A stretch of 64,000 nucleotides of DNA from Paenibacillus xerothermodurans (GCF_002220865.2 NZ_NHRJ02000018.1:1-64000); one strand, 5' to 3'. Shown: positions 51,144-60,003, counted from the stretch's first letter. Notes: generated by a model not told the origin, from the letters alone. A program made the numbers and translations.

Positions 51144-51407
51144 ATGCTATCAGAAACTTTCACTGTCATTCATCCATCAGGTTTTCATGCGCGTCCTACT
51201 AAGCTGTTCGTCCATGCTGCGACGCAGTTCCCTTGCAAAGTCAGCCTGATCAAAGGCACGAAAAAAATCAACGGCAAAAGCTCGCTCGGCGTACTGGCCC
51301 TTGGTTTGGCAAAAGGCGACGAAGTAACGCTTGAAGTCGATGGAGAGCGTGAAGACGAAGCACTGCGTGAGCTGGGCGCCATGCTGACGCAGATCTTTGA
51401 AGAGTAG
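51144..51407 (+). CDS. ptsH: Phosphocarrier protein HPr
   Basis: An 87-residue HPr. His15 lies in SGFHARPTKLFV and Ser46 in GKSSLGVLALGLA, so both PTS transfer and HprK/P regulation are possible. The start codon falls one base after the ptsI stop, indicating coupling. It differs from the HPr at 24517 across much of its length. Its last ~35 bases seed the degenerate repeats downstream. Confidence 0.94.
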   Translation: MLSETFTVIHPSGFHARPTKLFVHAATQFPCKVSLIKGTKKINGKSSLGVLALGLAKGDEVTLEVDGEREDEALRELGAMLTQIFEE

Positions 51408-51535
51408 GCACTCAGGGTGTGTTTGGCGCTATGGCGACGCGGATCCACAAGGAGTAGGCATCCAACTGGGCGTCATGCTGACACAGCTACTCACGAGTAG
51501 GCATTCGGTGCAGTTGGCGCCACATGCACGTGAGT
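51371..51535. repeat. Degenerate tandem repeats derived from the ptsH 3' end
   Basis: The sequence GCTGGGCGCCATGCTGACGC...GAGTAGGCACTC at the end of ptsH is followed by three decayed copies starting near 51421, 51465 and 51513 (TTTGGCGCTATGGCGACGC, CTGGGCGTCATGCTGACAC, GTTGGCGCCACATGCACG). Each of the first two is closed by GAGTAGGCA. The period is 45-50 bp. Only the first unit is translated. Confidence 0.65.
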
Positions 51536-51542
51536 GGAAACA

Positions 51543-51580
51543 AAACACCCCCGGCGGGTCCTCTCCTGCCGGGGGTGTTT
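51543..51580. terminator. Terminator ending the mtl-pts operon
   Basis: AAACACCCCCGGC and GCCGGGGGTGTTT arms around a 12-base loop; very stable. The T run is short but A and T lie on both sides, so it may also stop transcription from the pdxA2 side. Confidence 0.82.
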
Positions 51581-51688
51581 CGCGTGTCGTCAGCGCTCTT
51601 GCACACCGCGTGTCAGCGCCCAACGACTAGAAAGGAGTCCCCCATGAGCAGAGGGGAACTCCCGCTTTGCATACGTATTTGGCTGCTA

Positions 51689-52687
51689 TTACTCTTCCCG
51701 CTTGGGCGCTAATTCAACGGCCTGGCGCAGGGCTTCCTTCATGCTCTGCTCGTCCGCGATGCCTTTACCGGCGATGTCGAAGGCGGTGCCGTGGTCGACG
51801 CTGGTGCGGATGATGGGCAAGCCCACAGTGATATTGACTCCGGCTTCCAGACCAAGCACTTTGATCGGTCCGTGGCCTTGGTCATGGTACATAGCGACCA
51901 CGATGTCGAAATCGCCGCGCGTTGCACGGAAGAACAATGTATCGGCAGGCAGGGGGCCCACCGCTTGAATGCCCTCTGCTTGAGCCTGCTCCACAGCAGG
52001 TACGATTTTTTCCTCTTCTTCTCCATAACCAAACAGTCCGTTTTCACCTGCGTGCGGATTAATTCCGCACACGGCAATTTTAGGGGACTCGAAGCCCGCT
52101 TTTTGCAGCGTTTCGTGGGCCATACGTATCACTTTATACACACGTTCCGGATTGATCATTTTTACGGCATCAAGAATACCGACATGAGTCGTAACATGAA
52201 TCACCTTTAACTTCGGTGCGGAAAGCATCATGGAAAAGTCCTTGGTTCCCGTCAAATCAGCCAAAATTTCCGTATGCCCCGGATAAATATGACCGCCTTT
52301 GTGCAATGCTTCCTTATTCAGCGGAGCGGTGCAAATCGCATCGATTTCGCCCACGTTGGCAAGCTCGATTGCTTTCTTCAGGTAGCTGAATGCCGCATGG
52401 CCGGCTTCAGCCGAAACCTGCCCGATCGGCAGATCGGCAGGAACTAAATTTAAATCCAGACAGTCTACGGTACCATGTTGAAACTGAGCTTCCTGTACCG
52501 ACGCAATGTTGTGCACGCGCAGTCCGGTCTGGACGACACGCTCGGCTCTCTCCAATATTTTGCTATCCCCGATGACAAAAGGTCTGCAGGACTGATACAC
52601 GTCAGTGTCCCGCAAGGATTTCATAATGATTTCAGGGCCCACACCTGCGGCGTCTCCCATGGTAATGCCTACGATTGGTCTATTCAT
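51689..52687 (-). CDS. pdxA2: PdxA2-type 4-phospho sugar-acid dehydrogenase
   Basis: A 332-residue member of the PdxA family. It starts PIVGITMGDAAGVGPEIIMK, with metal-binding His residues in IYPGHTEILADL, VHVTTHVGILDAV and AMYHDQGHGPIKVLG. PdxA proper makes pyridoxine, but copies encoded with a DUF1537 kinase (PdxA2) oxidise and decarboxylate D-threonate-4-phosphate or D-erythronate-4-phosphate to dihydroxyacetone phosphate. It overlaps the kinase gene by eight bases, GGGAGA precedes the start, and no other pyridoxine gene is near, so PdxA2 is the better call. Confidence 0.9.
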   Translation of the reverse strand: MNRPIVGITMGDAAGVGPEIIMKSLRDTDVYQSCRPFVIGDSKILERAERVVQTGLRVHNIASVQEAQFQHGTVDCLDLNLVPADLPIGQVSAEAGHAAFSYLKKAIELANVGEIDAICTAPLNKEALHKGGHIYPGHTEILADLTGTKDFSMMLSAPKLKVIHVTTHVGILDAVKMINPERVYKVIRMAHETLQKAGFESPKIAVCGINPHAGENGLFGYGEEEEKIVPAVEQAQAEGIQAVGPLPADTLFFRATRGDFDIVVAMYHDQGHGPIKVLGLEAGVNITVGLPIIRTSVDHGTAFDIAGKGIADEQSMKEALRQAVELAPKREE

Positions 52688-53990
52688 TCGAAGATTCTCC
52701 CTTCAAAACATGTTGAGCATGAAGCAGGCTTTGTTCATTGCCGAATGCCCCGGCTTTTGTTACCACCCACAAAGGCATTTTGCCAATAAGCTTCCCGAGT
52801 GGGATGCCTGGCTCTATTTCTTCGAGCAGTTGAATGCCGGTTACTCCCAGATGTCTGCAAACTGCTTTTGCCGTGTCGCCGCCGGTCAATATGACTCCTT
52901 GCAATTGTACCTGTTGCACGATGCTGGAAGCAATTTCGCCCAGCGTATTCGCGATACGATTCGACACCTCGGTATCATCCAAGCCCCTGTCAGCGCCTGC
53001 GGACTTAGACAATTGAACTTGCTCCGGGGAGGAGCTGGCATACAGTGATACGTCCGATCCCCGTGAGAGTGCCTTCAGCAGCACTGCTTGACAGCGTGCA
53101 ATCTCTTGCAGGCGGCCTTCCTCCGTCGAGATCATTCGAACCGCGTCTAACTCCACGGCCGTTACATTGGAATTCAAGTTAAAAGCGGCAACCTGACTTC
53201 GTGTTACTTTTGAAATACTTCCGGCAGCGAGAAGTACCGGCTTCCCGGATAAAGTCATCTCATGCCGAGTATCGCTTCGTGATGGCAAAGATAGCGCCTT
53301 GGGAAGATAATCTGCAATTCCTGCCGAGCCCGCCCAAAGTATCTTGTAATCGCTTGTGGCCATCATTTCGGCAATCTGACGCATATCGTCCTCGGTCACC
53401 GCATCGAATACAATCAGCTCAATTTGCTCCTTCAGCAGTGCATTAATTCGGGCAAAAACCGCCTCGGGGCCGGAATGAAGCTGATCTAAAGCAATCAGCC
53501 CGACCTTCCGCCGTGACTGGGAGGCGAACAGGTCTACCAGATTCGATTGTTTCACTGGGCATTTCGGATCTTGCGCAATCTCCGTTTGATGGATGGGCAG
53601 CCCGTTCAAGGAATGAACGCCGTGCAGGGTGGTGCGGCCGATTTTGGGAAAAGCCGGTGCCACCACTGCGAAATCAAATGGAATTTCATCCATGACAGCA
53701 TCAATCTCAGCCCCCAAATTACCGCGTAAAGTAGAATCCATCTTTTTGTAGAAATGCTGGAAACCGGCTCTATACACTTGACTCGCGGTATCCCTAACCC
53801 TGCGGTAAGCATCCTGCGGGGCATCAGCGCGGCTGTCCGTATCCACCACCACAGCGTCTATGTCTCCGGTCTCGGCAGCGAAATAACTCAAGTCAAATAT
53901 CACCTGGGTAGCCAGGCACTTTCTAGCAAATTGTACGCCCGAGTCGGAAGCCCCGGTCAAGTCATCTGCAATGATCGCGATGTGATTCAT
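52680..53990 (-). CDS. dtnK: Four-carbon acid sugar kinase (DUF1537 family)
   Basis: A 436-residue kinase of the DtnK/OtnK/DenK family. The N-terminal domain begins AIIADDLTGASDSGVQFARK with the substrate-binding Asp pair, and has KKMDSTLRGNLGAEI. The C-terminal nucleotide-binding domain ends in LTGGDTAKAVCRHLG and GIPLGKL. Substrates in characterised members are D-threonate, D-erythronate or L-threonate; without an adjacent epimerase or aldolase, direct coupling to PdxA2 suggests a D-threonate- or D-erythronate-type route. GGAGGT precedes the start. Confidence 0.9.
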   Translation of the reverse strand: MNHIAIIADDLTGASDSGVQFARKCLATQVIFDLSYFAAETGDIDAVVVDTDSRADAPQDAYRRVRDTASQVYRAGFQHFYKKMDSTLRGNLGAEIDAVMDEIPFDFAVVAPAFPKIGRTTLHGVHSLNGLPIHQTEIAQDPKCPVKQSNLVDLFASQSRRKVGLIALDQLHSGPEAVFARINALLKEQIELIVFDAVTEDDMRQIAEMMATSDYKILWAGSAGIADYLPKALSLPSRSDTRHEMTLSGKPVLLAAGSISKVTRSQVAAFNLNSNVTAVELDAVRMISTEEGRLQEIARCQAVLLKALSRGSDVSLYASSSPEQVQLSKSAGADRGLDDTEVSNRIANTLGEIASSIVQQVQLQGVILTGGDTAKAVCRHLGVTGIQLLEEIEPGIPLGKLIGKMPLWVVTKAGAFGNEQSLLHAQHVLKGESSNE

Positions 53991-54074
53991 CTGTTGGTTA
54001 CCTCCGTGTCATTTATTCGCTCGAAGGACTACAAAGGTCCCGGAGTCTGTTCCGGGACGGGTGGTGAATTCTAC

Positions 54075-55034
54075 TTATACAATTTGGCTTTTGACGCCGA
54101 TTCTTTTAGCCCACCAAGCCGTGACAATCGGCACTAGGATTGATGTTACGATTACACAAGAAGCTACTAAGGCTGTCGCGGATGGTACTAGGGGAGCGTA
54201 GGCTGCGTTGGCGGCAGCGACCGCAGCAGGCACGCCGACTGCGTTACCCGCGGTGGACGCCGCAGACAAACCGGCGATACCATTGCCACCGATCAAGCGG
54301 TCGATCAATAGGAGAGACAAGCCTGTGATCAGAACTACCGATGCTCCGAGCAATACGCCTAGAAAGCCAGCCTTCCACACGTTTTGCAGGTTAAGTCCGG
54401 CACCCAACGCGAAAGCGAAGAAAGGAACTAGAACTGGAACCGCTTTAGCAAGAAACTCACGCATGTCCTTGTCAAGGTTACCGAGGATCATTCCAACGAT
54501 AAGTGGCAGCACTGCGCCTACGAAGGTTTGCCATGGGAACGCTGCCAATCCAGCCACGCCAAGAGTAATCATGGTGAAGAACGGCCCGGATTCCAAACTC
54601 ATAACAGAATAAGCTCCGACATCTTCCTTTTTACCGAATTGACCCATCAGAGCCATGTACAGTCCGCCGTTGGTGTCATTCATCGCTGCCACAATCGCGA
54701 GCACGGAGATGCCCGCGAAAAAGCCGCTGCTAATCATGCCGTTACCGAGAAATTGCGCAGCAATAAAACCGATGCCCATCGCCGTCAAGATTTTCGTGCC
54801 CAGCAGGGTGCCCCCCTTTTTCAGAATGTAAGGGGTTGCCTTGAAGTTAATCGTTGCCCCCATACATACATAAAAGACTGCCAATATCGGTAATGCTCCC
54901 GTCATAAGGGCACCTGTGAATGAACCGAATGTTTTTCCCATGTCAGGAAATAAGGTGGTGATTATGGCTCCCAAGAGCAGCGGCACGATCATCATGCCGC
55001 CAGGAATTCGTTCGATCGATGCTTTGATTCTCAT
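54075..55034 (-). CDS. kdgT: KdgT-family sugar-acid permease
   Basis: A 319-residue membrane protein of the 2-keto-3-deoxygluconate permease family, with about ten hydrophobic segments, the N-terminal [19 protein letters not shown] and the internal [20 protein letters not shown]. coli KdgT carries 2-keto-3-deoxygluconate; encoded with a four-carbon acid kinase it more likely imports threonate, erythronate or a related acid. AGGAGGG precedes the ATG. First gene of the kdgT-dtnK-pdxA2 operon. Confidence 0.9.
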   Translation of the reverse strand: MRIKASIERIPGGMMIVPLLLGAIITTLFPDMGKTFGSFTGALMTGALPILAVFYVCMGATINFKATPYILKKGGTLLGTKILTAMGIGFIAAQFLGNGMISSGFFAGISVLAIVAAMNDTNGGLYMALMGQFGKKEDVGAYSVMSLESGPFFTMITLGVAGLAAFPWQTFVGAVLPLIVGMILGNLDKDMREFLAKAVPVLVPFFAFALGAGLNLQNVWKAGFLGVLLGASVVLITGLSLLLIDRLIGGNGIAGLSAASTAGNAVGVPAAVAAANAAYAPLVPSATALVASCVIVTSILVPIVTAWWAKRIGVKSQIV

Positions 55035-55079
55035 AGCGGATCCCTCCTAGCGGTATTAAGCGGTTCCATGTTAATAATT

Positions 55080-55094
55080 GTTATAAATTGCAAC
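55080..55094 (-). promoter_or_regulatory. Operator-like site upstream of kdgT, shared with the regulator gene
   Basis: On the minus strand GTTGCAATTTATAAC, an imperfect inverted repeat. It differs at only two of 15 positions from GTTGCAATATACAAC at 57039-57053, upstream of the regulator gene. It lies downstream of the predicted kdgT transcription start and is probably a binding site of that regulator. Confidence 0.6.
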
Positions 55095-55106
55095 AGTGGT
55101 TTACAA

Positions 55107-55120
55107 TGAAACCGCTTATA
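55107..55120. promoter_or_regulatory. Candidate cre site at the kdgT promoter
   Basis: TGAAACCGCTTATA matches the cre consensus TGWAARCGYTWNCW at about 12 of 14 positions and overlaps the predicted transcription start. This fits CcpA repression through the HPr/HprK system encoded in the window. Confidence 0.45.
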
Positions 55121-55125
55121 CGCCT

Positions 55126-55155
55126 ATTATAATGGAGCGGTGAGTGGGTCCACAA
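55126..55155 (-). promoter_or_regulatory. Candidate sigma-A promoter for kdgT-dtnK-pdxA2
   Basis: On the minus strand TTGTGG, 18 bases, TATAAT. No -24/-12 GG-N10-GC element typical of sigma-54 promoters was found in the same region. Confidence 0.6.
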
Positions 55156-55167
55156 TACTACATATGT

Positions 55168-57003
55168 TTAATTTTGCAACATATTTTTTAGTTTTCGCCA
55201 CAATGTAGACCTGTTTATGCCCAATCTTTTGGCAGTTTTCGACTGATTCATCCCTTCATTCTGCAAAATTTCCAACAAAACCCGACGTTCTATTTGGTCC
55301 CATGTACCTGATAGATTAATTACGGAATTATGGTTGGATGCTTCCATTTGCAACGTGTCCTTCACTTTCAGCCAGCCTTCCTTTGCTTCTTTCGGACCTA
55401 AGTAATGACCGGTAGTGAAGGCTAGCATAGTTTCCAGAACGATCGTCAGCTGCTTGACATTGCCCGGCCACAGCCTTTGCATGAGATCATCATCGAGCAC
55501 CTCTTGCCGGACACCAACGATTTGTTTGCCATGCTGAGAATTGTAGTCGGCGATAAGCACGCGGGCTATATCCCCAATGTCTTCAAGACGGTCACGCAAC
55601 GGCGGCACAACGAAGCTGGAATCAGTAAACAAATGAGCGAATTCAGGGTGTACTTCTTCTTTTTTGATCAGCGTTTTTCTGGGCAGAAGAGAGGTCACAA
55701 TTAACCGCGGTGCGATGCCCGCTTGTATAGCTTCAAGCAGACGCTGCTGAAGCTGCGAGCTAACATGTTGAATCTGCTGCAAACAGATCGTTCCGACGGA
55801 TTCCGCATAGAGCAGGCCGGGTTCACTATCACTGCCGAATAAGAGGGACTCTTGCTCTATATCCGTCAACTGGTGGCACGGGAGGACATACAACGAGTCG
55901 CTTTTGTGCGGGCTGGCAGAGTGTATGGCTTGTGTGAATAAATGCTTGCCGGTGCCTGCTTCTCCCGCAATCCACACAGGTTTCTCGGTAGCGGCCAGTG
56001 CCGCCGCACGTTTGATCGCCTGGCGGATGACGACGCTCGAACCAATGATTTGTCCAAAGGTTCCGATGCGGTCGGTCACTTCAAAGTTGCTAGAGAAACG
56101 GTTTTTAGCTTTCTCCTCCAAAGGATACATATATATTAGAAAAGTACGGTCCTCTGTCGCACCAGGGGCGATGATCTCAATATGAAGCTGACGGTTATTG
56201 AACCATTTGGTTTTTCTGACAGGGAGGGCGGCATCGAGGGCGGCCTCTTCCAAATACCGCTCCCAGATCGGCTCGATGCCTGCGAGAGACATTCCTGCCA
56301 TCGCGCCGGCTTCGTAGCCCAGCAGCAGTGCAGCGGCGGGATTTGCGTAGCGGAGTACACCTTGGCTGTCCGCCACCAGCACGCCGGTCCGCTGATGTTC
56401 GAGAATATGGCCAAACAAAGGCTCATTTTTCCTGGCTTTCATCACAACTTCATGGATGCGCTCCACCTCGGACAGTGCCTCAAGCACAGATTCCTGACCG
56501 GATGTAATGAGAATGCCGTTATAGCCCATTTCCTGTGCGGTACTAACGGTGACGACGTCTCCGAGTACCAAGGTCGCTCCATGTTTAAAAGCTTTCTGCA
56601 GCGTGGCAGGAACCTCGGCCGCGCGTTCAATCGAATAAATGGGAATTTCGAAGTCCAAGACGCTGAGAACGGCGGCTGCCCCCCGACATATGTTGGGAAA
56701 GCCGATAACTGCGACTTTACTGTTCGAGTTTTTCACGAGAGTAAGCACGCGTAAGATATCGTACCCCGACACGGGGATATCGACCACGGGTGTGGAAACC
56801 CGCTCCCGGATGACGTTTGAGGTGCCTCCGCGGCTCATTATAATGTCATACGATTGCGCCTTGGCGCTCGCCACGATCGGTATGGCTTTTTTCAAATCAG
56901 CTACTTCAATATCAATCTCGAATCTTGCATCTTCTTTGGAGACCTGCTGCAACAGATCTTTTAACCCCGGATATGGGGCGATCGCTAATACTTTTATTTT
57001 CAT
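55168..57003 (-). CDS. PrpR_N-PAS-AAA-Fis regulator with degenerate sigma-54 activation domain
   Basis: A 611-residue regulator. Residues ~1-190 are a PrpR_N (propionate catabolism activator-type) sensor, with SRGGTSNVIRERVSTPVVDI. A PAS domain follows (~200-310, TGVLVADSQGVLRYANPAAA). Next comes an NtrC-type AAA region (~330-530), then a Fis-type HTH (NQSKTAKRLGINRSTLWRKL). Walker A is present as GEAGTGKH. The GAFTGA loop that contacts sigma-54 is absent, and the Walker B position reads GTICLQQIQ instead of GGTLFLDEI, so ATP hydrolysis and sigma-54 activation look lost. It lies upstream of and codirectional with kdgT-dtnK-pdxA2, its probable target. Start 57003 follows GGTGA; in-frame 57045 overlaps the candidate operator. 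Confidence 0.87.
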   Translation of the reverse strand: MKIKVLAIAPYPGLKDLLQQVSKEDARFEIDIEVADLKKAIPIVASAKAQSYDIIMSRGGTSNVIRERVSTPVVDIPVSGYDILRVLTLVKNSNSKVAVIGFPNICRGAAAVLSVLDFEIPIYSIERAAEVPATLQKAFKHGATLVLGDVVTVSTAQEMGYNGILITSGQESVLEALSEVERIHEVVMKARKNEPLFGHILEHQRTGVLVADSQGVLRYANPAAALLLGYEAGAMAGMSLAGIEPIWERYLEEAALDAALPVRKTKWFNNRQLHIEIIAPGATEDRTFLIYMYPLEEKAKNRFSSNFEVTDRIGTFGQIIGSSVVIRQAIKRAAALAATEKPVWIAGEAGTGKHLFTQAIHSASPHKSDSLYVLPCHQLTDIEQESLLFGSDSEPGLLYAESVGTICLQQIQHVSSQLQQRLLEAIQAGIAPRLIVTSLLPRKTLIKKEEVHPEFAHLFTDSSFVVPPLRDRLEDIGDIARVLIADYNSQHGKQIVGVRQEVLDDDLMQRLWPGNVKQLTIVLETMLAFTTGHYLGPKEAKEGWLKVKDTLQMEASNHNSVINLSGTWDQIERRVLLEILQNEGMNQSKTAKRLGINRSTLWRKLKNMLQN

Positions 57004-57038
57004 CTGCTCACCTTGTATACATAGAGTTATAGTTTGTC

Positions 57039-57053
57039 GTTGCAATATACAAC
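57039..57053 (+). promoter_or_regulatory. Operator-like site upstream of the regulator gene
   Basis: GTTGCAATATACAAC, with GTTG/CAAC ends in inverted orientation, 36 bases before the regulator start. The near-identical site before kdgT suggests autoregulation and target control by one protein. Confidence 0.6.
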
Positions 57054-57150
57054 ACTACTCTAAAGTATACATCAAAGCAAATAAAAGACTCACCCCGAAT
57101 ATGCAAGGCGAGTCTCCTAACGGCCGATTATTAATTTCCGGCATAATTCA

Positions 57151-57489
57151 CTAGATTTTTTGGACACGAATCAAGCGATTCCTCACATCCTCGATTTCTT
57201 GGTCGCTCACGCGGCAGCCCATGGCTTGATTCAGATAACGGGCCAGTTCCACCGCGGCATCCGGCTGCTTGGTATACACGTTCCAACCGGAGCCCTGCGG
57301 CTGCCGCTGCGTCCCGGATTGGATGATGAATCGTTCAGCATTGCCAATGTCGTCGGCCAGCTTGGTTTTCAGCGTTGGCAAATCATCCATTCCCATGCGG
57401 GAGTCCACTTGAATTGTGTACACATCTTCATTTGGAGTCGAGTCATTTTGAATACCAATTGTGACCATGCCCAACATAATCGAATTCAT
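57151..57489 (-). CDS. Small conserved-looking protein of unknown function
   Basis: A 112-residue soluble protein, mixed alpha/beta by eye, with no signal peptide, membrane span or recognised motif. It has a strong AGAGGAG eight bases before its ATG. It stands alone between the sugar-acid regulator and the divergent NlpC/P60 gene, so context gives no function. I do not recognise the family. Confidence 0.62.
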   Translation of the reverse strand: MNSIMLGMVTIGIQNDSTPNEDVYTIQVDSRMGMDDLPTLKTKLADDIGNAERFIIQSGTQRQPQGSGWNVYTKQPDAAVELARYLNQAMGCRVSDQEIEDVRNRLIRVQKI

Positions 57490-57784
57490 GTCCGGATCTC
57501 CTCTCTCTATGACCTGGTTTTCGCAGTGCTAGTTTTCAACTGCGCGTACCTATTATTACACCGGGAGAAGGACGGGCAATCAGACATTACGTTGAGGTTA
57601 TATGCAAACCTATGGTTAGGGGCATTAAAGATTAATATGCTTAAATCATAACGTAACAAAAGAAATTGCGCTTCTCGCTCTAGCAGCCAACACAGATGTT
57701 TTCAGAAAATTTTCACTGCGTGCGCATAAATTATTCCACTTAGTAGAAAATTACCCATTAATAATGCTGAGGGGGAATAAGAAA

Positions 57785-58720
57785 GTGCAGTTCCGGATTA
57801 CGCTTCTTCTTTGCTTATGTCTACTATTGTTGTGCGGAGGTTGTGCGGACGGCTGGCCCCAGGCATCAAACTCTCCACGTCCTCTGGTCGCTGCCAGCCG
57901 AACAGCACACATGTTGGTGGCAGACCAATATGCATACCCTAATATTCCGGTGTATACCGATAACGAGGGCCTGCTATGGGTGCCGCTGGAGCAAGCGGTT
58001 CGTTCAATGGATATGGATTTGCACGCGGTCAACAACAAATATACGATCGGAACTACGGGGCCGGCTTATTCTGTGGAAGTAAACAACAGCGGCGCACTCA
58101 TAGGTGATCGGCCCATCGAGCTGCCGCAAGCTCCTAGAATACTCGTCAACAAGCCGTATATGACCACGGAGGCCCTCTCCGCGCTGCTTGGCACGTCCAT
58201 CACTTGGAACGAGCAGAACTCCCGAATTGTGCTGTCACCGATTACTGAGTCCGTTCCACCGCAGCAGACTCCACCGGTGGCGGCGCAGGGAGACGATGGT
58301 GGAGCGAATCAAGTGCGCGGGCTCGCTATGGACCCCGCCACCAAGCAGCAGGTGGTCGATTATGCGAAACAATTTATGGGAACACGATACGAGTTTGCCG
58401 CGGAGCCGTACGAAGAAAGTCATGCCTTTGACTGCTCTTCCTTTGTGCAGCATGTCTATGAGCGCTTTGGTGTCGATCTCCCCAGGTCGTCCCGCTCTCA
58501 AGGGGAAGTTGGACAGAATGTATCCCTCAACGAACTGCAGCCTGGCGATCTGATGTTCTTTTATACACCCGGCCGTTTCGAAAGTAACCGCACAGTCGGC
58601 CATGTCGGCATGTACGCGGGCAACGGGCAAATTGTTCAAACGTTCGGGGAACCTGGCGTGACTGTCAGCGAGTTTGATGAGCAGTGGCAGGAACGTTTTC
58701 TATTCGCAAAACGGATATAA
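57785..58720 (+). CDS. NlpC/P60 peptidoglycan hydrolase lipoprotein with stalk domain
   Basis: A 311-residue exported protein. The N-terminal signal ends CLLLLCGGC, with Cys20 a likely lipidation site although the lipobox -3 residue (Cys) is unusual. A copper-amine-oxidase-like domain covers ~45-155 (YTDNEGLLWVPLEQAV, ITWNEQNSRIVLS). After a Pro/Gln linker the C-terminal NlpC/P60 domain has catalytic Cys in AFDCSSFVQHVY and His in VGHVGMYAG. NlpC/P60 enzymes cleave peptide stems of peptidoglycan. GTG 57785 with AGGGGG upstream is preferred; an ATG at 57764 lies before that site. Confidence 0.88.
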   Translation: MQFRITLLLCLCLLLLCGGCADGWPQASNSPRPLVAASRTAHMLVADQYAYPNIPVYTDNEGLLWVPLEQAVRSMDMDLHAVNNKYTIGTTGPAYSVEVNNSGALIGDRPIELPQAPRILVNKPYMTTEALSALLGTSITWNEQNSRIVLSPITESVPPQQTPPVAAQGDDGGANQVRGLAMDPATKQQVVDYAKQFMGTRYEFAAEPYEESHAFDCSSFVQHVYERFGVDLPRSSRSQGEVGQNVSLNELQPGDLMFFYTPGRFESNRTVGHVGMYAGNGQIVQTFGEPGVTVSEFDEQWQERFLFAKRI

Positions 58721-58735
58721 GAGGCTGCGGATGCA

Positions 58736-58772
58736 CAAAAAAGCCGCCGACCAGAGAGGTGCGGTGGCTTTC
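58736..58772 (+). terminator. Terminator after the NlpC/P60 gene
   Basis: AAAGCCGCCGACC and GGTGCGGTGGCTTT arms around AGAGA, with A run before and short T run after. Confidence 0.7.
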
Positions 58773-58905
58773 GCAGCGTTCGTTCATACCAACACAGTCT
58801 AGTGCTGTGAAAGTGTTACGTTGGACGCAACTGTATTTCCGGTGCCTGCCTCAAATTGCGATGTCGTGTAGCCATACGCTGTAGGAAACGTTCTAGGCGC
58901 TTCAA

Positions 58906-58934
58906 TTGAACAAAGTGTGGTAAGCATGTATAAT
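58906..58934 (+). promoter_or_regulatory. Sigma-A promoter for the IclR-type gene
   Basis: TTGAAC, 17 bases, TATAAT, 95 bases before the start codon. The stretch 58773-58905 shows nothing else. Confidence 0.75.
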
Positions 58935-59029
58935 TATATTTTCAGATTGGACAAAGTAGTTACTAACAGCTGTGCAAGCGCATCCAGAATCACTGAGGAT
59001 TATTGTTCACGTACACAAGGGGGAGAAAG

Positions 59030-59803
59030 ATGCGTCATAAGAACAAGACCGTTGTAAAATCTATGGACCTCCTTAATCTGTTTCTTGCCAATACGAAGCT
59101 AACTCTGAATGAGATGGTGCATCTTTCCGGTATTCCTAAGACCTCCGTGCACCGAATGATCGGTTCTCTGGAGGATATGGGGTTTCTTAATAAGGACGAC
59201 GAAGGGAAATACTCGCTCGGCCTGCTATTTCTTCAGTTTGGCCAACTGGTGGCCGACAGGCTCGATATACGGAGAGTTGCTCTGCCTGTGATGCAGTCTC
59301 TGCGGGATGATGTGGAGGAAGCAGTAAACCTTATTGTCAAGGATGGGAATGAATCCATCTACATTGAGAAGCTCGAATCCATACATCCGGTGCGGTTGTA
59401 CACCAAGATTGGACGCAGGGCACCGCTGTATGCCGGAGCATGCTCCCGAGTTATTCTCGCTTACTTGCCTGAACACGAGATCGATGAATATTTGAATCAA
59501 AATCAACTGCAGCCGATAGGTCTTGGCACGATCACGTATAAGCAGCAGCTTCGTCTAGTGCTGGAGGAATCAAGGTTGAAGGGATATACATTGAGTTACT
59601 CGGAATTGGAAAACTACACGGCCGCACTCGCAGCTCCCATCTTCGATTACACAGGGCAGATCGCCGGCGGCATAAGTATAGCGGGCCCTGATTCTCGTTT
59701 CGGCCAAGACCGCCTGCCTGAGCTGGTGGAGAAAGTAAAAGCCGCGGCCGATGAAATTTCACGGAAACTGGGCTGGGCCGAGTCTGCTACGGTCGTCGTG
59801 TGA
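59030..59803 (+). CDS. IclR-family regulator (KipR-like)
   Basis: A 257-residue IclR-type regulator. The N-terminal winged HTH (LTLNEMVHLSGIPKTSVHRM) is followed by the IclR effector domain (GRRAPLYAGACSRVILAYL, AAPIFDYTGQIAGGISIAGP). Start 59030 has AAGGGGGAG; an ATG-less extension to 59003 is unsupported. Position ahead of the 5-oxoproline genes parallels B. subtilis, where the IclR-type repressor KipR controls the ycsF-kipI operon. Palindromes upstream of pxpA and pxpB are candidate binding sites. Confidence 0.88.
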   Translation: MRHKNKTVVKSMDLLNLFLANTKLTLNEMVHLSGIPKTSVHRMIGSLEDMGFLNKDDEGKYSLGLLFLQFGQLVADRLDIRRVALPVMQSLRDDVEEAVNLIVKDGNESIYIEKLESIHPVRLYTKIGRRAPLYAGACSRVILAYLPEHEIDEYLNQNQLQPIGLGTITYKQQLRLVLEESRLKGYTLSYSELENYTAALAAPIFDYTGQIAGGISIAGPDSRFGQDRLPELVEKVKAAADEISRKLGWAESATVVV

Positions 59804-59857
59804 CCTGCTCCATACTAGGCATAATGACAAAACGTAAGTATAAGAAGGCATACATAC

Positions 59858-59897
59858 AAGCCGATCTCCTACACTCTAGGGAATCGGCTTATTTTTT
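59858..59897 (+). terminator. Terminator after the IclR-type gene
   Basis: AAGCCGAT and ATCGGCTT arms around a 17-base loop, followed by ATTTTTT. Confidence 0.85.
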
Positions 59898-60003
59898 CCA
59901 ACGGCAACCACATGCCCTCTAATAGGAGCAGGCACCCTGAATAAACATTACACAGAATGTAAGGTTATCTGGGATTTTATTACTTTTACCTGAATTTTTT
60001 ACG

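Noticed and set aside
55035-55167. Sigma-54 promoter for kdgT
   Set aside because: A TTGCAA -12-like element exists on the minus strand, but no GG lies ten bases upstream of its GC, whereas good sigma-A boxes are present.
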